A stretch of 64,000 nt of DNA from Marinobacter excellens HL-55 (lineage in GTDB: Bacteria > Pseudomonadota > Gammaproteobacteria > Pseudomonadales > Oleiphilaceae). The stretch covers positions 1 to 64,000 of the forward strand of contig LJZQ01000008.1 of assembly GCA_001314845.1 (NCBI GenBank), read 5' to 3'. The stretch's first letter is position 1; every line of letters starts with the position of its first letter. The notes below the pieces were generated by a model. That model ran no database searches. It was not told where the DNA came from and worked only from the letters and a program-made list of their open reading frames with translations. Of this stretch, positions 55,022 through 64,000 are shown in pieces. Made by a program: the position numbers and the translations under genes.

Positions 55022-56791
55022 TCATTCCAGAGACCGCTGAGACACGTCGTTCAGCGCTCTGAGTGAGCTGGCGAGGCTTTCGATGCGGCTGTTGGTTTCC
55101 GTTACCAGTCGATTTATTTTATCGGCCGATTGGCTGGATTTTTGAGCCAGTTGGCGAACTTCATCTGCGACCACTGCAAAACCCCGGCCTGCTTCACCCG
55201 CCCTGGCTGCTTCAATGGCCGCATTCAGAGCGAGCAGATTGGTTTGCTCGGCAATCTGGTTGATCGTGTTGACGATGTGTGAGATGGAGTCTGAAGACTT
55301 GAGGACCGATTCCATTTCCCGGTCGGTGACTTCGACGGCCTGCATCTTGGAGTGCACATCAATACCGTAGGCCACGAAGTATTTGATACTGCCCGAGAAA
55401 TCCGCGATGGGGCATACTGTTAACTCAAACCAATGATCCTGACCGTTCCCGTTAGGCATCGCGTAGAAGCCTTTCAACTGCTCCCCACCAAGAAGTTTGT
55501 TGAAATCGTCCTGGCCAACGATGGATTTCAGATTTTGAATACGGGCTTTGGTGGCCGCCTCGGAGGTGTCGCCCAGGCTGAGAAGCATATATCGATTGGC
55601 GCTGGTGAGAGAGCCGTCCAACTGCCATTCGGTCACGCCGTTGCTGTCGCTGATGGCCTCAAACCGCCGGGTAAACTCTAACGATTTTTCTTTTGTGTCT
55701 GTTACATTCGCCTGTATCGAGATGTAGTGCGTCAGGCGACCCTGATCGTCAAACACCGGGTTGATCGCAAGCGACACCCAGTAAGGCTGGTTGTTGCGGT
55801 CGTAATTCAGTATTTCGTTATAGAACGGCTGATTTTCACGAAGTTTTGTGCGTATTTCGTCAACGGTCGCCGGGTCTGTATGGGGCCCTTGTAACAGGTC
55901 TCCGGGGCTTTTGCCCACCACTTCATCTAATGTGTAGCCTGTAAGCTGGGTAAAGCCTCTGTTAACGTACGCGATGGTGCGGTCGGGCTTGGCGATGATC
56001 ACGGCGTTATCGGTCTCGTTGGCCACCATGGACAGCATTTTGAATTCGTCGCGCCGTTCCACTTCTTCCGTCACGTCTTTCAGAAAAGCCGTGTACAGGA
56101 TTTTGTTGTCCAGCCGGATTTTTGACAATGCAAGCGAGGCCCAGCGGCGGGTACCGTCTTTTCTGAACACCGGTACTTCGCGGGTAGTGCCAACGATTTT
56201 ATCGACGCCGGTGTGGCGGTTGGCGTCCACCATGCTGTCGTGACGGTCGCGAATATCGTGGGGCACCAACATTTTGACGTTCTGGCCGAGCATTTCTTCG
56301 CGCTGGTAACCCCAGAGTTTCTCGGCAGCGGAGTTCGCAAAAATAATGCAGTTGTGTTCGTCAATCGTGACCACGGCGTCCAGGGCTTGCTCAAGGGTTT
56401 GGTTGATCATTTCCCGGGAAGTTCGCTCTGCCGTGATATCGCGGATGAACGCGGTGTAGGTGATGGATCGGCCAGAAACAACTTTGTTCAAAGCCAGGTT
56501 TACCCACACCTGGCTGCCGTCTTTACGCGTCATGCGTACGTCGCGGCTGGTACCGACAATCTTATCGGCCCCGCCCTTGCGGTTGCGGTTGATGTGCTCA
56601 TCGTGATGCTGCTGTATGTCTGACGGCACCAGCATTTTTACGTTGTTGCCCAGGACTTCTTTTCTGGAATAGCCCCATAGCCTCTCGGCGGCCGCATTGA
56701 AAAAAGTCACCTTGTTGTTTTCGTCAATACTGACGACGGCGTCCAGACATTGTTCCAGAACGCTTTGAAGGGAGTTTGACCGACGAAACAT
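55022..56791 (-). CDS. Soluble multi-PAS methyl-accepting protein (BdlA/Aer-like)
   Basis: 589 residues without membrane segments. Two closely related PAS domains (about 8-125 and 130-245, both with GYxxxEML/VLGxNVKMLVP), a third PAS with PAC (about 250-375, [21 protein letters not shown], resembling FAD-binding Aer/NifL-type), a fourth more divergent PAS (about 380-490), then a short signalling segment with [25 protein letters not shown] is absent and the signalling domain is truncated, as in BdlA and other soluble energy/redox receptors. It likely senses internal redox or energy state. Confidence 0.88.
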   Translation of the reverse strand: MFRRSNSLQSVLEQCLDAVVSIDENNKVTFFNAAAERLWGYSRKEVLGNNVKMLVPSDIQQHHDEHINRNRKGGADKIVGTSRDVRMTRKDGSQVWVNLALNKVVSGRSITYTAFIRDITAERTSREMINQTLEQALDAVVTIDEHNCIIFANSAAEKLWGYQREEMLGQNVKMLVPHDIRDRHDSMVDANRHTGVDKIVGTTREVPVFRKDGTRRWASLALSKIRLDNKILYTAFLKDVTEEVERRDEFKMLSMVANETDNAVIIAKPDRTIAYVNRGFTQLTGYTLDEVVGKSPGDLLQGPHTDPATVDEIRTKLRENQPFYNEILNYDRNNQPYWVSLAINPVFDDQGRLTHYISIQANVTDTKEKSLEFTRRFEAISDSNGVTEWQLDGSLTSANRYMLLSLGDTSEAATKARIQNLKSIVGQDDFNKLLGGEQLKGFYAMPNGNGQDHWFELTVCPIADFSGSIKYFVAYGIDVHSKMQAVEVTDREMESVLKSSDSISHIVNTINQIAEQTNLLALNAAIEAARAGEAGRGFAVVADEVRQLAQKSSQSADKINRLVTETNSRIESLASSLRALNDVSQRSLE

Positions 56792-57009
56792 GGTTTTATG
56801 AACCTTTGCATAAGCTAACGACGTAATAATGGCTTACGCTCAAGAAATGTCCATTACTCCGATGCGCTAAAACTGTAACGACAAGTAAATGAAAAGTGAA
56901 AAACTGTCGCCTTCATGTACAAAAAACCGCAAATTTTGGTTGGATCGTCTGGAATCTCGTGATTAAAATTTTAACAACTCTGACTAATCTGAACCTTTAA
57001 ATAATCTTT

Positions 57010-58356
57010 GTGGCTAGCATGATGGTCTCAAGCAAACTATTATCAAAGCCGGTTGTGGCGGCGCTGTTTACATTGATAACGGTGCTGCTGGCCACAAGCC
57101 TGCTTACCTACGTCAACGATCGCTCGTTGCAGTCCAACACATCTTCTTCTCTTCGCACGGCCTCCTGGAGTTTGGCGCAGATGGGGCGTGAGGCCAGCGC
57201 CCTGAATCTCGAAATAGCCTTGGCAGCAAATGGCGTAGGTTCCCAAGAAAAATTACAAAAACGCTCTGATATTCTCTGGCGTCGTCTGGACGACGCTCTG
57301 AATAGCCCCGAAGCCAGTGTCGTGCTCTCCCAAAGCAATAACGAACAGGCAATCAGCCAGATTTTCGAAGCTTACCGGGCGCTGGAGCCGAACATCTCTG
57401 GGCTTTACAACGCCGATGAGGCGACTGTTGCTGTTACTGTTGCAAGCTGGAACAGCTTGAATGAGAAGCTCCAACGGCTGATTGAAGACAACTTTGTTGG
57501 GGATGAGACAGCTTTTCTGTCGGTTGAGCTTGAAAGATCCCGAGACCGCTTGGCGAATTTGAGAATTTTTACGCTCAGTCTGTTGTTAATTACCTTTGCG
57601 TTCCTGGCTGTCGCTATTTTCATTGTAAGAAAACAAAACCGGCTGAACTCTGTTACAGGACTCCCTAACAGAGAAACGTTAAGAGACGTCAAGAAAGCTG
57701 GCGCCGAGTATGCGGTGATCTGTGTTGAGATCGCCAATTTTGATCTGGTGCTCAGTGACTTTGGCACTGAAGCAGGTGACGCACTGCAAAGAGACATTGC
57801 CACAAAACTCCGCGATTTGGTGACCAACCAAGACGAAGTTATTCACAAGACCCCGGAAAGCTTCGTAGTGTTGGCGTTTTGCAGGTCAAAGAACATTTTT
57901 GAAGACAAGCTGACCCGCCTGCGCGAGGCACTCTCATTTGACTGGCGCTGGGGCTCTGCCGTTACACGGATCAGGCCGTTTATAGGCGTGGACCCTTCAA
58001 ATGAGGGCTTTTGCCCTGACTGGAACATTCGTTATCAACGCGCTCACCGGGCTCTGGTACAGGCTAAACTTGAAAAGGAGATAGTCGTCATTAGTCAGGA
58101 AGACTTGCGCAAAAAAATCGATCAGGAACGCCGACTTCACGCGGAATTACTACGTGCGTTTAATGGTGAATCGTCTACCCTGACGCTCAGTCTCGTTTAC
58201 CAGCCAATCGTACCCATCGACAGAACCCGGTTTGTTACTGGCTCAGAAGTCCTGTTGCGGTGCCATGATCGTAATTACGGCTTTATTCCGCCTAGCCAGC
58301 TGGTTGAAAACTCATTCGGTCTGCGCTGCCCAAACGCGCGTCGTCAGTTAGCCTGA
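57010..58356 (+). pseudogene. GGDEF-EAL gene, 3'-truncated and degenerate
   Basis: 448 codons. Two membrane helices (about 14-34 and 190-210) enclose a periplasmic helical sensor. The GGDEF-like domain (about 215-350) keeps VTGLPNRETL but lacks the GG(D/E)EF signature (HKTPESFVVLAF instead). The EAL domain begins with LVYQPIVPIDRTRF and GSEVLLRC (EVL for EAL) and stops after about 55 residues, at roughly 58310, where it collides with a hydrolase fragment on the other strand. Without the rest of EAL it cannot be a phosphodiesterase. Start GTG 57010 or ATG 57019. Confidence 0.78.
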
Positions 58357-59080
58357 TATCCGCATCTTCGTAACCCTGATCTCCAGGTTGTTTCAGCCAT
58401 CGATCAAACCAGGCCACGGTATAATAGGTAATCGACGGCCTGCCCCAACCGCCCGCACAAGACCCGTTGTTGACGTCTGGACACCGGGACGATGCCGGGA
58501 ACAATGGCAGCAATGAAAAGTCGAAATGCGTTGTACCCTGAAAACCAACGGTATAGGCCGGAATACCTGCCGCACGCCAGGCATTGAACGCAACTTTGCC
58601 ACCCTGTGAGTCTGGTGGTACCGGGTATGGCAAGGGAGCAAAACCGTAGTCAGCAAAGATCGACATGGCAGGGACCCTTGGGGCAAAGTCCGGCAATGTT
58701 CCCTGGGTTACGGCCAGTAGCAAAACATCATATAAAGGTGGGGGAAGCTGCAGGTTGGTTGCGGTTGTTAAACCCTCGCCTTCAGGAGTAATGAGACTAT
58801 CCCATGCTACTGCTACATCCACCGGGTTTTCGTCGTCCAGAAGCCCGGGCCACGGGGCTGCTCCAGGAGCCTGCACATAACCGTTGGTGATTACAATGGT
58901 GGGTACTGTGCGAGTGTCACTAGCCGACTTGGGCACCCAAACCTTTCCTACAAGTCGCGCACATTCTCTGTCGTAAAAAACGACGTCGGTAACATCAGCG
59001 TCATTCTCGAAAAACGCCTTACCGTCCGGTCCGGCGGCTTGAGGATAGCGATAAGGATCACCAGTACACGGTAGAACCAT
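58306..59080 (-). pseudogene. Secreted alpha/beta-hydrolase-like fragment
   Basis: About 258 codons, read from ATG 59080 with no signal peptide. VGKVWVPKSA, TVPTIVITNGYVQAPG, FADYGFAP, FQGTTHFDFSLLP and YTVAWFDRWLKQ look like the strand-turn blocks and C-terminal His region of a large secreted hydrolase. The section that should hold the second strand and the nucleophile elbow GxSxG is missing. The frame stays open only a few codons past the junction near 58310. It is probably truncated at both ends and internally. Family call is tentative. Confidence 0.45.
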
Positions 59081-59446
59081 AGGTTGCGCATAACGGAGTA
59101 AGCGGCGAATTCAGAGTGAGAGACAGCGGAGGCAGCCAGCAAAAGGTAGACAACATCAATGCCCAGTATTTCACAAGCAATCCCCAGTAATTCGCAATTT
59201 TGAGAACAAGACGCACAAAAAAAAGCCCGCTTCAGAGAGGCTGTGCGGGCAAGTATAGAACAAGCGACTAAAGTCTCAAAAAACGTAATACCGGATATTA
59301 CATTCCGTGAAGACTCGGTGTACTGGTGAACCGTCATGAAGATAACGGTTAAGGCCGGAAACCACACCAATCCACATAATTTATACTATACTATAATTCT
59401 CCAATATCAAGCGAATTTGACAACATCCTTGTGTCATTAGAGGCCA
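59081..59446. other. Gap with hydrolase remains and a terminator
   Basis: No convincing gene. The part next to 59080 may be remains of the hydrolase 5' end (a hydrophobic frame LLLAASAVSHS is present). The middle holds the terminator at 59216-59250, and the rest near 59380-59400 is AT-rich. Confidence 0.5.
59216..59250 (-). terminator. Intrinsic terminator after the proteinase-K-like gene
   Basis: Minus strand gcccgc / gcgggc stem followed by eight or nine T, about 200 nt past the subtilase stop. Confidence 0.8.
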
Positions 59447-60790
59447 TCAAGGATTAACGTTGAGCAACAGGTTTGGAGATCCGTTCAAGTTGGTAAGCTG
59501 ATTGCGGCTGGCCTGCGTGTCCAATTGCTGAGCAACCTGCTGAGGCGTGAGACTTGGGTTCTGCGCAAGCAATAAGGCTACAGCACCCGCTACATGGGGA
59601 GATGCCATGGATGTACCGCTGATAGTGTTGAAGTCGGTATCACCCGTATGCCACGCTGCGGTGATGTTGCTGCCCGGTGCCATAATGTCTACACACTGAC
59701 CATGGTTAGAGAAGCTACTGCGGCGATCCCGGTTATCCGTACTGCCCACCGTAATGGCCTCAGCTACTCGATTGGGAGATCCATTACAGGCATCGGCATT
59801 GCTATTGCCCGCGGCAACTACAACGGGAATGCCTGTTGCCACGACTTCACGTACAGCATTATCCAATGCAGCGGAACTGCCACCGCCGAGCGACATGTTC
59901 GCTACAGCTGGCTGTTCTGCGTTGTCGACCATCCAGTCCAGAGCCTCGATAATCGCGCTGGTAGCACCAGACCCGTTACATCCGAGAACGCGCAAGCCAA
60001 TGACCTGACTCTCCTTGGCTACACCAAACAACGTACCAGCGGCACTGGAAGCTACGTGAGTGCCGTGACCGTTGCAGTCCTCCGCAGAGTATGCAGATAC
60101 GGTGTCTTCGTTACCGAAAGGCACCAGGCCACCGAACAGCAATCCAAGCAGGTCGCCAATCAACGGCAGGCCACCACCACCGCCACCGCCGCCAAGACCG
60201 CCGTCGTCATGAAAGTTGACACCGCTCGCTCTGCCCTGAAAATCGGCATGGGTGGTTCGAATGCCCGTGTCCAATACATAAACGTTTACGCCCTGCCCTG
60301 CCGTGACTGGGTAGGTAAACTGGTTGTCGAGCGGCAAGGTAGTTTGATCAACTCTGTCCAGGCCCCAGGTGGCATCTGGCTGGGTTTGAGTGGCGGCAGT
60401 GCTTATCCAGCTATCTGGTTCTACCGCTTTGACCCCAGGCAATGATTCCAGCAAACGGGCCTGGCGCTCTGTTACCTGTACGGTCGCGCCTTGCATAACA
60501 TTTTGGTAGACGAACAGAATATTTCCACCACCCACAGCGGAGAGGAGTTGCTCGATACCGCCTACCAAGCCACCGGAAACGCCAAGAATGGAAGACAGTG
60601 AAGGATCAACTGTCACAATATAGCGTTGCGCTATGGTGTTGTCTGGGGCTTCGGAAACCTCTTCCTGAACTGGCTGGCTGGGCTTGCTGAACAGTTTCGA
60701 AAATAGACCCGCCTGCGCACTCAGGGGTGCTGCAGCCAATACAAGGGCTACGGCTGACGCCGCAGTTGTCCTGACAGTTACATGTGACAT
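59447..60790 (-). CDS. S8 subtilase, proteinase-K-like, with Gly-rich insert
   Basis: 447 residues. Signal peptide (ALVLAAAPLSAQA), I9 propeptide (RYIVTVDPSL to VKAVEPDSW), then catalytic Asp in VYVLDTGIRTTH, His in CNGHGTHVASS, Asn in VVAAGNSNADAC and Ser in SGTSMASPHVAG. Between the Asp and His blocks lies an insert of about 35 residues (LGGGGGGGGLPLIGDLLGLLF and on) not expected in this family. The propeptide also has a hydrophobic Gly/Leu insert (LGVSGGLVGGIEQLL). It is a secreted protease; aggagcg precedes the ATG and an AT-rich promoter region lies in the 121-bp gap upstream. Confidence 0.92.
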   Translation of the reverse strand: MSHVTVRTTAASAVALVLAAAPLSAQAGLFSKLFSKPSQPVQEEVSEAPDNTIAQRYIVTVDPSLSSILGVSGGLVGGIEQLLSAVGGGNILFVYQNVMQGATVQVTERQARLLESLPGVKAVEPDSWISTAATQTQPDATWGLDRVDQTTLPLDNQFTYPVTAGQGVNVYVLDTGIRTTHADFQGRASGVNFHDDGGLGGGGGGGGLPLIGDLLGLLFGGLVPFGNEDTVSAYSAEDCNGHGTHVASSAAGTLFGVAKESQVIGLRVLGCNGSGATSAIIEALDWMVDNAEQPAVANMSLGGGSSAALDNAVREVVATGIPVVVAAGNSNADACNGSPNRVAEAITVGSTDNRDRRSSFSNHGQCVDIMAPGSNITAAWHTGDTDFNTISGTSMASPHVAGAVALLLAQNPSLTPQQVAQQLDTQASRNQLTNLNGSPNLLLNVNP

Positions 60791-60886
60791 ATTCGCTCCT
60801 TGGCTTCTTAGTTTTTATCGAATAATTAAATTTATACAAACTAAATGCAATTTCAATCTTTTTTTGTGCGAAGGCGAAAGTCTTAA

Positions 60887-60906
60887 GGGGCCAGTCGCCT
60901 GGCCCC
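60887..60906 (-). terminator. GC hairpin after the DUF3604 gene
   Basis: ggggcca-gtcgcc-tggcccc, a perfect 7-bp stem within 6 nt of the stop. The following minus-strand sequence is only moderately T-rich. Confidence 0.55.
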
Positions 60907-60911
60907 GCCGC

Positions 60912-63434
60912 TCAGAAAAGACTGCGCCCGCCAACGGCCTCATATCGGCAGAACGGTTTGGGGGCGGCGCCAGCCTCTACCCATATCGGGCTGGAAAAAG
61001 CCACAGGTCTTCCAGTATCCGGGTTGCGAACACGCAAGAAGTAATAGGGTTCTTGCTCGGTGGCACTTAAATCAAAACTGCCCTGGCTCCCCTCCAGAGT
61101 TGTCACGATACGGTTACCACGGGTAACAACCTCGACTATGCCGTCAAACGCCGAATCACCCAGAGCAAGTTCAAACCGAGCAGGCATAGCGAAGCCGTTC
61201 GGGCGACCCAGGCGAGCACCCATCGGCTCGTCATCAATTCGGAAATCCATTCTTAACTCGTTGAAGTTTTGAGCAACGGCATAGAAACGCCTGGCCAGCA
61301 TTGCTTCTTTCAAATCAGGCAAGGCCTTTGAGCGGGAGATCATGACCGTTTTGGGTAGCGACGGCGCTCCCCAGGTAGTGCCGTGATGGTCTTCCGAGCC
61401 AATCGCCCCAAGGTACCACCCCTTATCGAGAGCATAAGAGAGCCAGCTTCCGTTCTTGCCAGAGCTGTCGTATTCGGATCCCTTACCAAACATCTCTAGC
61501 CCTACTACGCGCATATTTGCGCTGGGCACATGCTCAAAATCGTTGAAGGTGTAAGCTGGGTCTCTGCCACCCGGAATATTGGACACAACGCTTTCTATCA
61601 GGTCTTCCCGGCCAGCATGGTTGAAAATCGCCACGCCATCGCCGCCACCGCCGAGAAAATCAGGGTAGGTGAACCACTGCCAGAACAGACCCATCGAAAT
61701 AAGGTACCCTGGCCCGGTTTTGGCGTTTATCTCAAGGCCTGAGAAAAATACGTTGATATGACCAAACCGGTCCGAAGTCCATTCAAAACCTCGAAATGCG
61801 GTGAACGCCTCGTTAGTGGCTTGATCCACCTGCTCCAACGTAGCGTCCCATTTCCGGAAACTGTCGACGGGATTGTCTTTGTCTGCAATCAAGCAATCCG
61901 GGAATTGCTCTGAAAAACAATCGCCGGTGACTGTCAGCGGTATTCGGGCATTATCTGAGTGGTCGCTGATGCCAAAGAAATCCAGGCCCTGGCGCTTAGC
62001 ACGATCGAGGGCGTCAGCCGGACGGGTGCCGATGGCACCATCTGAATAGCCGGTGTGCCCATGAATAACACCTACATAATGCTCAAACGTTTGTTCATCA
62101 AAGGCTGGTGTGCACTCCGACGCAAGCTGAGGCGATGGCAGGGATCGAAGCACAAACAGAGGGTCTGCCAGCTGGCCCAGAATCTGGCCGCAACCCGAGA
62201 GGCTTGGTGCCACTAAACACTCGGCTATCGGAGGGCTTACCCTGGCGATAATACTGAGCGGGCATTCCAACGAGAACGGGTTGTCATTGCAGCGCAGGGC
62301 GCCACCGTCGCCAATCAGATCGTTGACCAGCTGCAACGGACATCCGCTCTGGAACGGATTGAACAAACAACTGATTAGACCGGGCTTGGGCTGTGCCCTG
62401 GGCACGATTTGCAACTGGGCTGTGCGTTGATCGGTCAGAGCCCCGTCAGTCACCGTAACGGTAAAATTCAGAACTGCCGGGTCACTAAGCTGCGGCAACT
62501 CGATGATCGCGTTGGGTGCAAGAGGGTTCTGGATGGCGACGGGGAAAGGGTCGCTGCCAGATTGCGTCCAGGTATATTGGAGCGGGTCATTTTCCGCATC
62601 AACAGCCTGTGACTCGAGAATAACGGTTTCCCCGCCCGTTGCCACGCCCGGGTTGGCCCTCATGGATTGGACGACGGGCGCGGTGTTCGTTGTTGACGGC
62701 AGGCTTGTAATTGCAACCGTGTCGACGGAAGCGCCACCCAGATGATCCACTGCCTGAAAAGCGAACCGATACACCTTGGCCACATCGGTTCGGGGTAAAG
62801 TCACTGTCGCTACGAGCGTGTTTGCATTCTCGATGATGACCGGCTCGTCGGGCTCTACGAGGCTCCAGGCCACTCTTGCGATGCCGTTCTCATCGGTTGC
62901 ACTGGCTGTCAGATTGAACGCTTCTCCTCCGATTACGTCTCTGTCTGGGCCAGCATCAACCACGGGCAGCGGATTAGCGAGTGTATCTCTGACGGTGACG
63001 ACGACGGTGTCAGAAAAAATCGCGCCACCAAATGTTTCTGCCTCAAACTGGAAAACCAGATTGGTAGAACCACCCTCAACCTGGGGAGCCTGATAGGAGA
63101 CAATATTTTGATCCGGCTCGCTGAGGATCTCCGCTGTGGGCCCGGATAATTGACTCCACATCACTCTTACAATCGTTTGATCGCCCTGCCCGCTGACTGT
63201 ACTGGAGCCTTCAAGCGAAAATGTGTCTGCCTCGTCTACCGTTTGCGGCTCGCCGGCACTCACCATAACGCGCGGGTCTGCTGGGGGCTGTTCCTCTGGA
63301 TTGGTTGGCCCGCCGGGTTGCTCGGGCTGCGCCTGAGGAGGGTTCTGTTGTGGTGCCTCATCAGATGATGAGCCTCCACAGCCGGCAAGAATCAGTGACG
63401 CAGTAAGCGCCAAAAAGAACCATTGGAACTTCAT
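60912..63434 (-). CDS. DUF3604/PHP-like lipoprotein with PKD-type domains
   Basis: 840 residues. Lipobox LILAGC, acidic/Pro/Gln linker (about 25-55), three Ig/PKD-like domains (about 55-345; VDAGPDRDVIGGEAF, VTDGALTD), a Cys-containing linker (about 350-440) with three similar motifs, then a PHP-type metal-dependent domain: HGHTGYSDG, GISDHSDN, FNHAG and GSEDHHG supply the His/Asp ligands of DUF3604. A surface or periplasmic hydrolase is likely; some members are phosphoesterases, but the substrate here is unknown. It lies 16 bp after the DUF3299 gene, so they form an operon. Confidence 0.85.
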   Translation of the reverse strand: MKFQWFFLALTASLILAGCGGSSSDEAPQQNPPQAQPEQPGGPTNPEEQPPADPRVMVSAGEPQTVDEADTFSLEGSSTVSGQGDQTIVRVMWSQLSGPTAEILSEPDQNIVSYQAPQVEGGSTNLVFQFEAETFGGAIFSDTVVVTVRDTLANPLPVVDAGPDRDVIGGEAFNLTASATDENGIARVAWSLVEPDEPVIIENANTLVATVTLPRTDVAKVYRFAFQAVDHLGGASVDTVAITSLPSTTNTAPVVQSMRANPGVATGGETVILESQAVDAENDPLQYTWTQSGSDPFPVAIQNPLAPNAIIELPQLSDPAVLNFTVTVTDGALTDQRTAQLQIVPRAQPKPGLISCLFNPFQSGCPLQLVNDLIGDGGALRCNDNPFSLECPLSIIARVSPPIAECLVAPSLSGCGQILGQLADPLFVLRSLPSPQLASECTPAFDEQTFEHYVGVIHGHTGYSDGAIGTRPADALDRAKRQGLDFFGISDHSDNARIPLTVTGDCFSEQFPDCLIADKDNPVDSFRKWDATLEQVDQATNEAFTAFRGFEWTSDRFGHINVFFSGLEINAKTGPGYLISMGLFWQWFTYPDFLGGGGDGVAIFNHAGREDLIESVVSNIPGGRDPAYTFNDFEHVPSANMRVVGLEMFGKGSEYDSSGKNGSWLSYALDKGWYLGAIGSEDHHGTTWGAPSLPKTVMISRSKALPDLKEAMLARRFYAVAQNFNELRMDFRIDDEPMGARLGRPNGFAMPARFELALGDSAFDGIVEVVTRGNRIVTTLEGSQGSFDLSATEQEPYYFLRVRNPDTGRPVAFSSPIWVEAGAAPKPFCRYEAVGGRSLF

Positions 63435-63450
63435 TGTGCTCTCCAGAACA

Positions 63451-64000
63451 TCAGTTGTTATAAGGGGTAATCGCGGTGGCTGTTAAGTGATAACTCGCCA
63501 CGGCCAGATCCGATTCTGAGCGGTCAATTTTCAACTGCCCTGCGACCATGACCGGCTCCTCGGGGTTATCGAGAAACGGCGCCCGGGATTCCGACGCATC
63601 AACCAGCACAATTTGGTTGCTGGCCGGTGGGGGGACATGAATGCAGGCGCCATAAAACGGCACCAACAAAAACTCTTTGACCCTGCGGGTACCGGCCTCG
63701 AATCGAACAGGCACAACATATCCGGGTATTTGCACCACCTGTCCGTCCAGCTCACCAACAACCGGTGCGTTATCAAGGTAATCGCGGAGTATCTGGAACA
63801 ACCTCTGAGCTTCCGGATCGTCATCGTCGAGGCTGGAGATATCCTGACCATCAAGAGGGTCCCTGTCTGGCCAGCCAATGGGAACCAAATCATGCCAACC
63901 CACGGGTCTTGGTGACGCATACACGGCGTTTTGAGCTGCCAGGGGAATGACTAAAACGGCTATCAGACCAAGGGCAAGCCGGCGACAAAAGCGGCGCTTG
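63451..64000 (-). CDS. DUF3299 periplasmic protein (5' end outside window)
   Basis: The frame stays open to the window edge and its beginning reads KRRFCRRLALGLIAVLVIPLAA, a signal peptide, so the GTG at 63924 in the track is not the start. The mature part has IPGYVVPVRFEAGTRRVKEF, LVPFYGACIHVPPPASNQIV and VAGQLKIDRSESDLAVASY, the pattern of DUF3299 proteins, with one conserved Cys/His (GACIHVP). Function unknown; it is often found near membrane transport genes. Operon with the PHP lipoprotein. Confidence 0.85.
   Translation of the reverse strand, partial: KRRFCRRLALGLIAVLVIPLAAQNAVYASPRPVGWHDLVPIGWPDRDPLDGQDISSLDDDDPEAQRLFQILRDYLDNAPVVGELDGQVVQIPGYVVPVRFEAGTRRVKEFLLVPFYGACIHVPPPASNQIVLVDASESRAPFLDNPEEPVMVAGQLKIDRSESDLAVASYHLTATAITPYNN

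Noticed and set aside
58948-59370. Minus-strand ORF of 140 aa with hydrophobic start
   Set aside because: Overlaps the hydrolase fragment in another frame, contains a terminator and shows no domain; treated as gap sequence.
59594-60445. Plus-strand ORF of 283 aa
   Set aside because: Antisense to the proteinase-K-like gene; composition is a shadow of its Gly-rich frame.

Overview
The window looks like the chromosome of a free-living, motile, Gram-negative gammaproteobacterium, probably marine and Marinobacter- or Pseudomonas-like. This is inferred from an MvaT-type nucleoid protein, the wbpV-wbpL-wbpM gene order known from Pseudomonas, OPX/Wzz/Wzi capsule export genes, chemoreceptors and GGDEF/EAL proteins. 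No rRNA, tRNA, CRISPR array or complete transposase gene was seen.

Layout. (1) 1-5.8 kb: the 3' part of a tandem-HAMP chemoreceptor, a small exported TPR-like protein, a GGDEF-EAL protein with a decayed GGDEF motif, and a pair of unrecognised genes. (2) 6.0-9.4 kb: an MvaT-type xenogeneic silencer, a TviB-type UDP-sugar dehydrogenase flanked on both sides by GGGGTC-type palindromic elements, and a beta-CASP metallo-beta-lactamase protein with two more of these palindromes inside its reading frame. (3) 9.5-47.1 kb: one of the longest polysaccharide regions that fits in such a window, all on the minus strand. Read in the direction of transcription it begins with Wzi, an OPX/Wza-like exporter and Wzz. 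Next come a flippase, an SDR, a TPP (MenD-like) enzyme and a pyruvyl transferase. An AT-rich block follows with GT2, Wzy, two GT4 enzymes and an acetyltransferase. Then come TviC and TviB (UDP-GalNAcA), a PglA/PglC/PglD/PglE-WbpM set for a bacillosamine-like diNAc sugar, and WbpL-WbpV. The region closes with a second flippase, an asparagine-synthase-like amidotransferase, GT4 enzymes, an EpsG-type polymerase, a fused double GT4, a methyltransferase and a TupA-like ATP-grasp enzyme. Two flippases, two polymerases and two initiating transferases (PglC and WbpL) imply two assembly lines, for example a capsule/EPS and an O antigen. The PglD-PglE stretch is interrupted by a small island holding HicAB and two gene relics, bracketed by direct repeats.

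(4) 47.4-64 kb: secreted and sensory genes. There is a lipoprotein-subtilase pair, a TAT-exported purple-acid-type phosphatase followed by a broken phoD, two adjacent chemoreceptors (Cache type and soluble multi-PAS type), and a GGDEF-EAL gene truncated against a truncated hydrolase. A proteinase-K-like subtilase with an odd glycine-rich insert, a DUF3604/PHP lipoprotein and a DUF3299 protein that runs off the window complete this part.

All functional calls rest on motifs recognised by eye. No similarity search was run.
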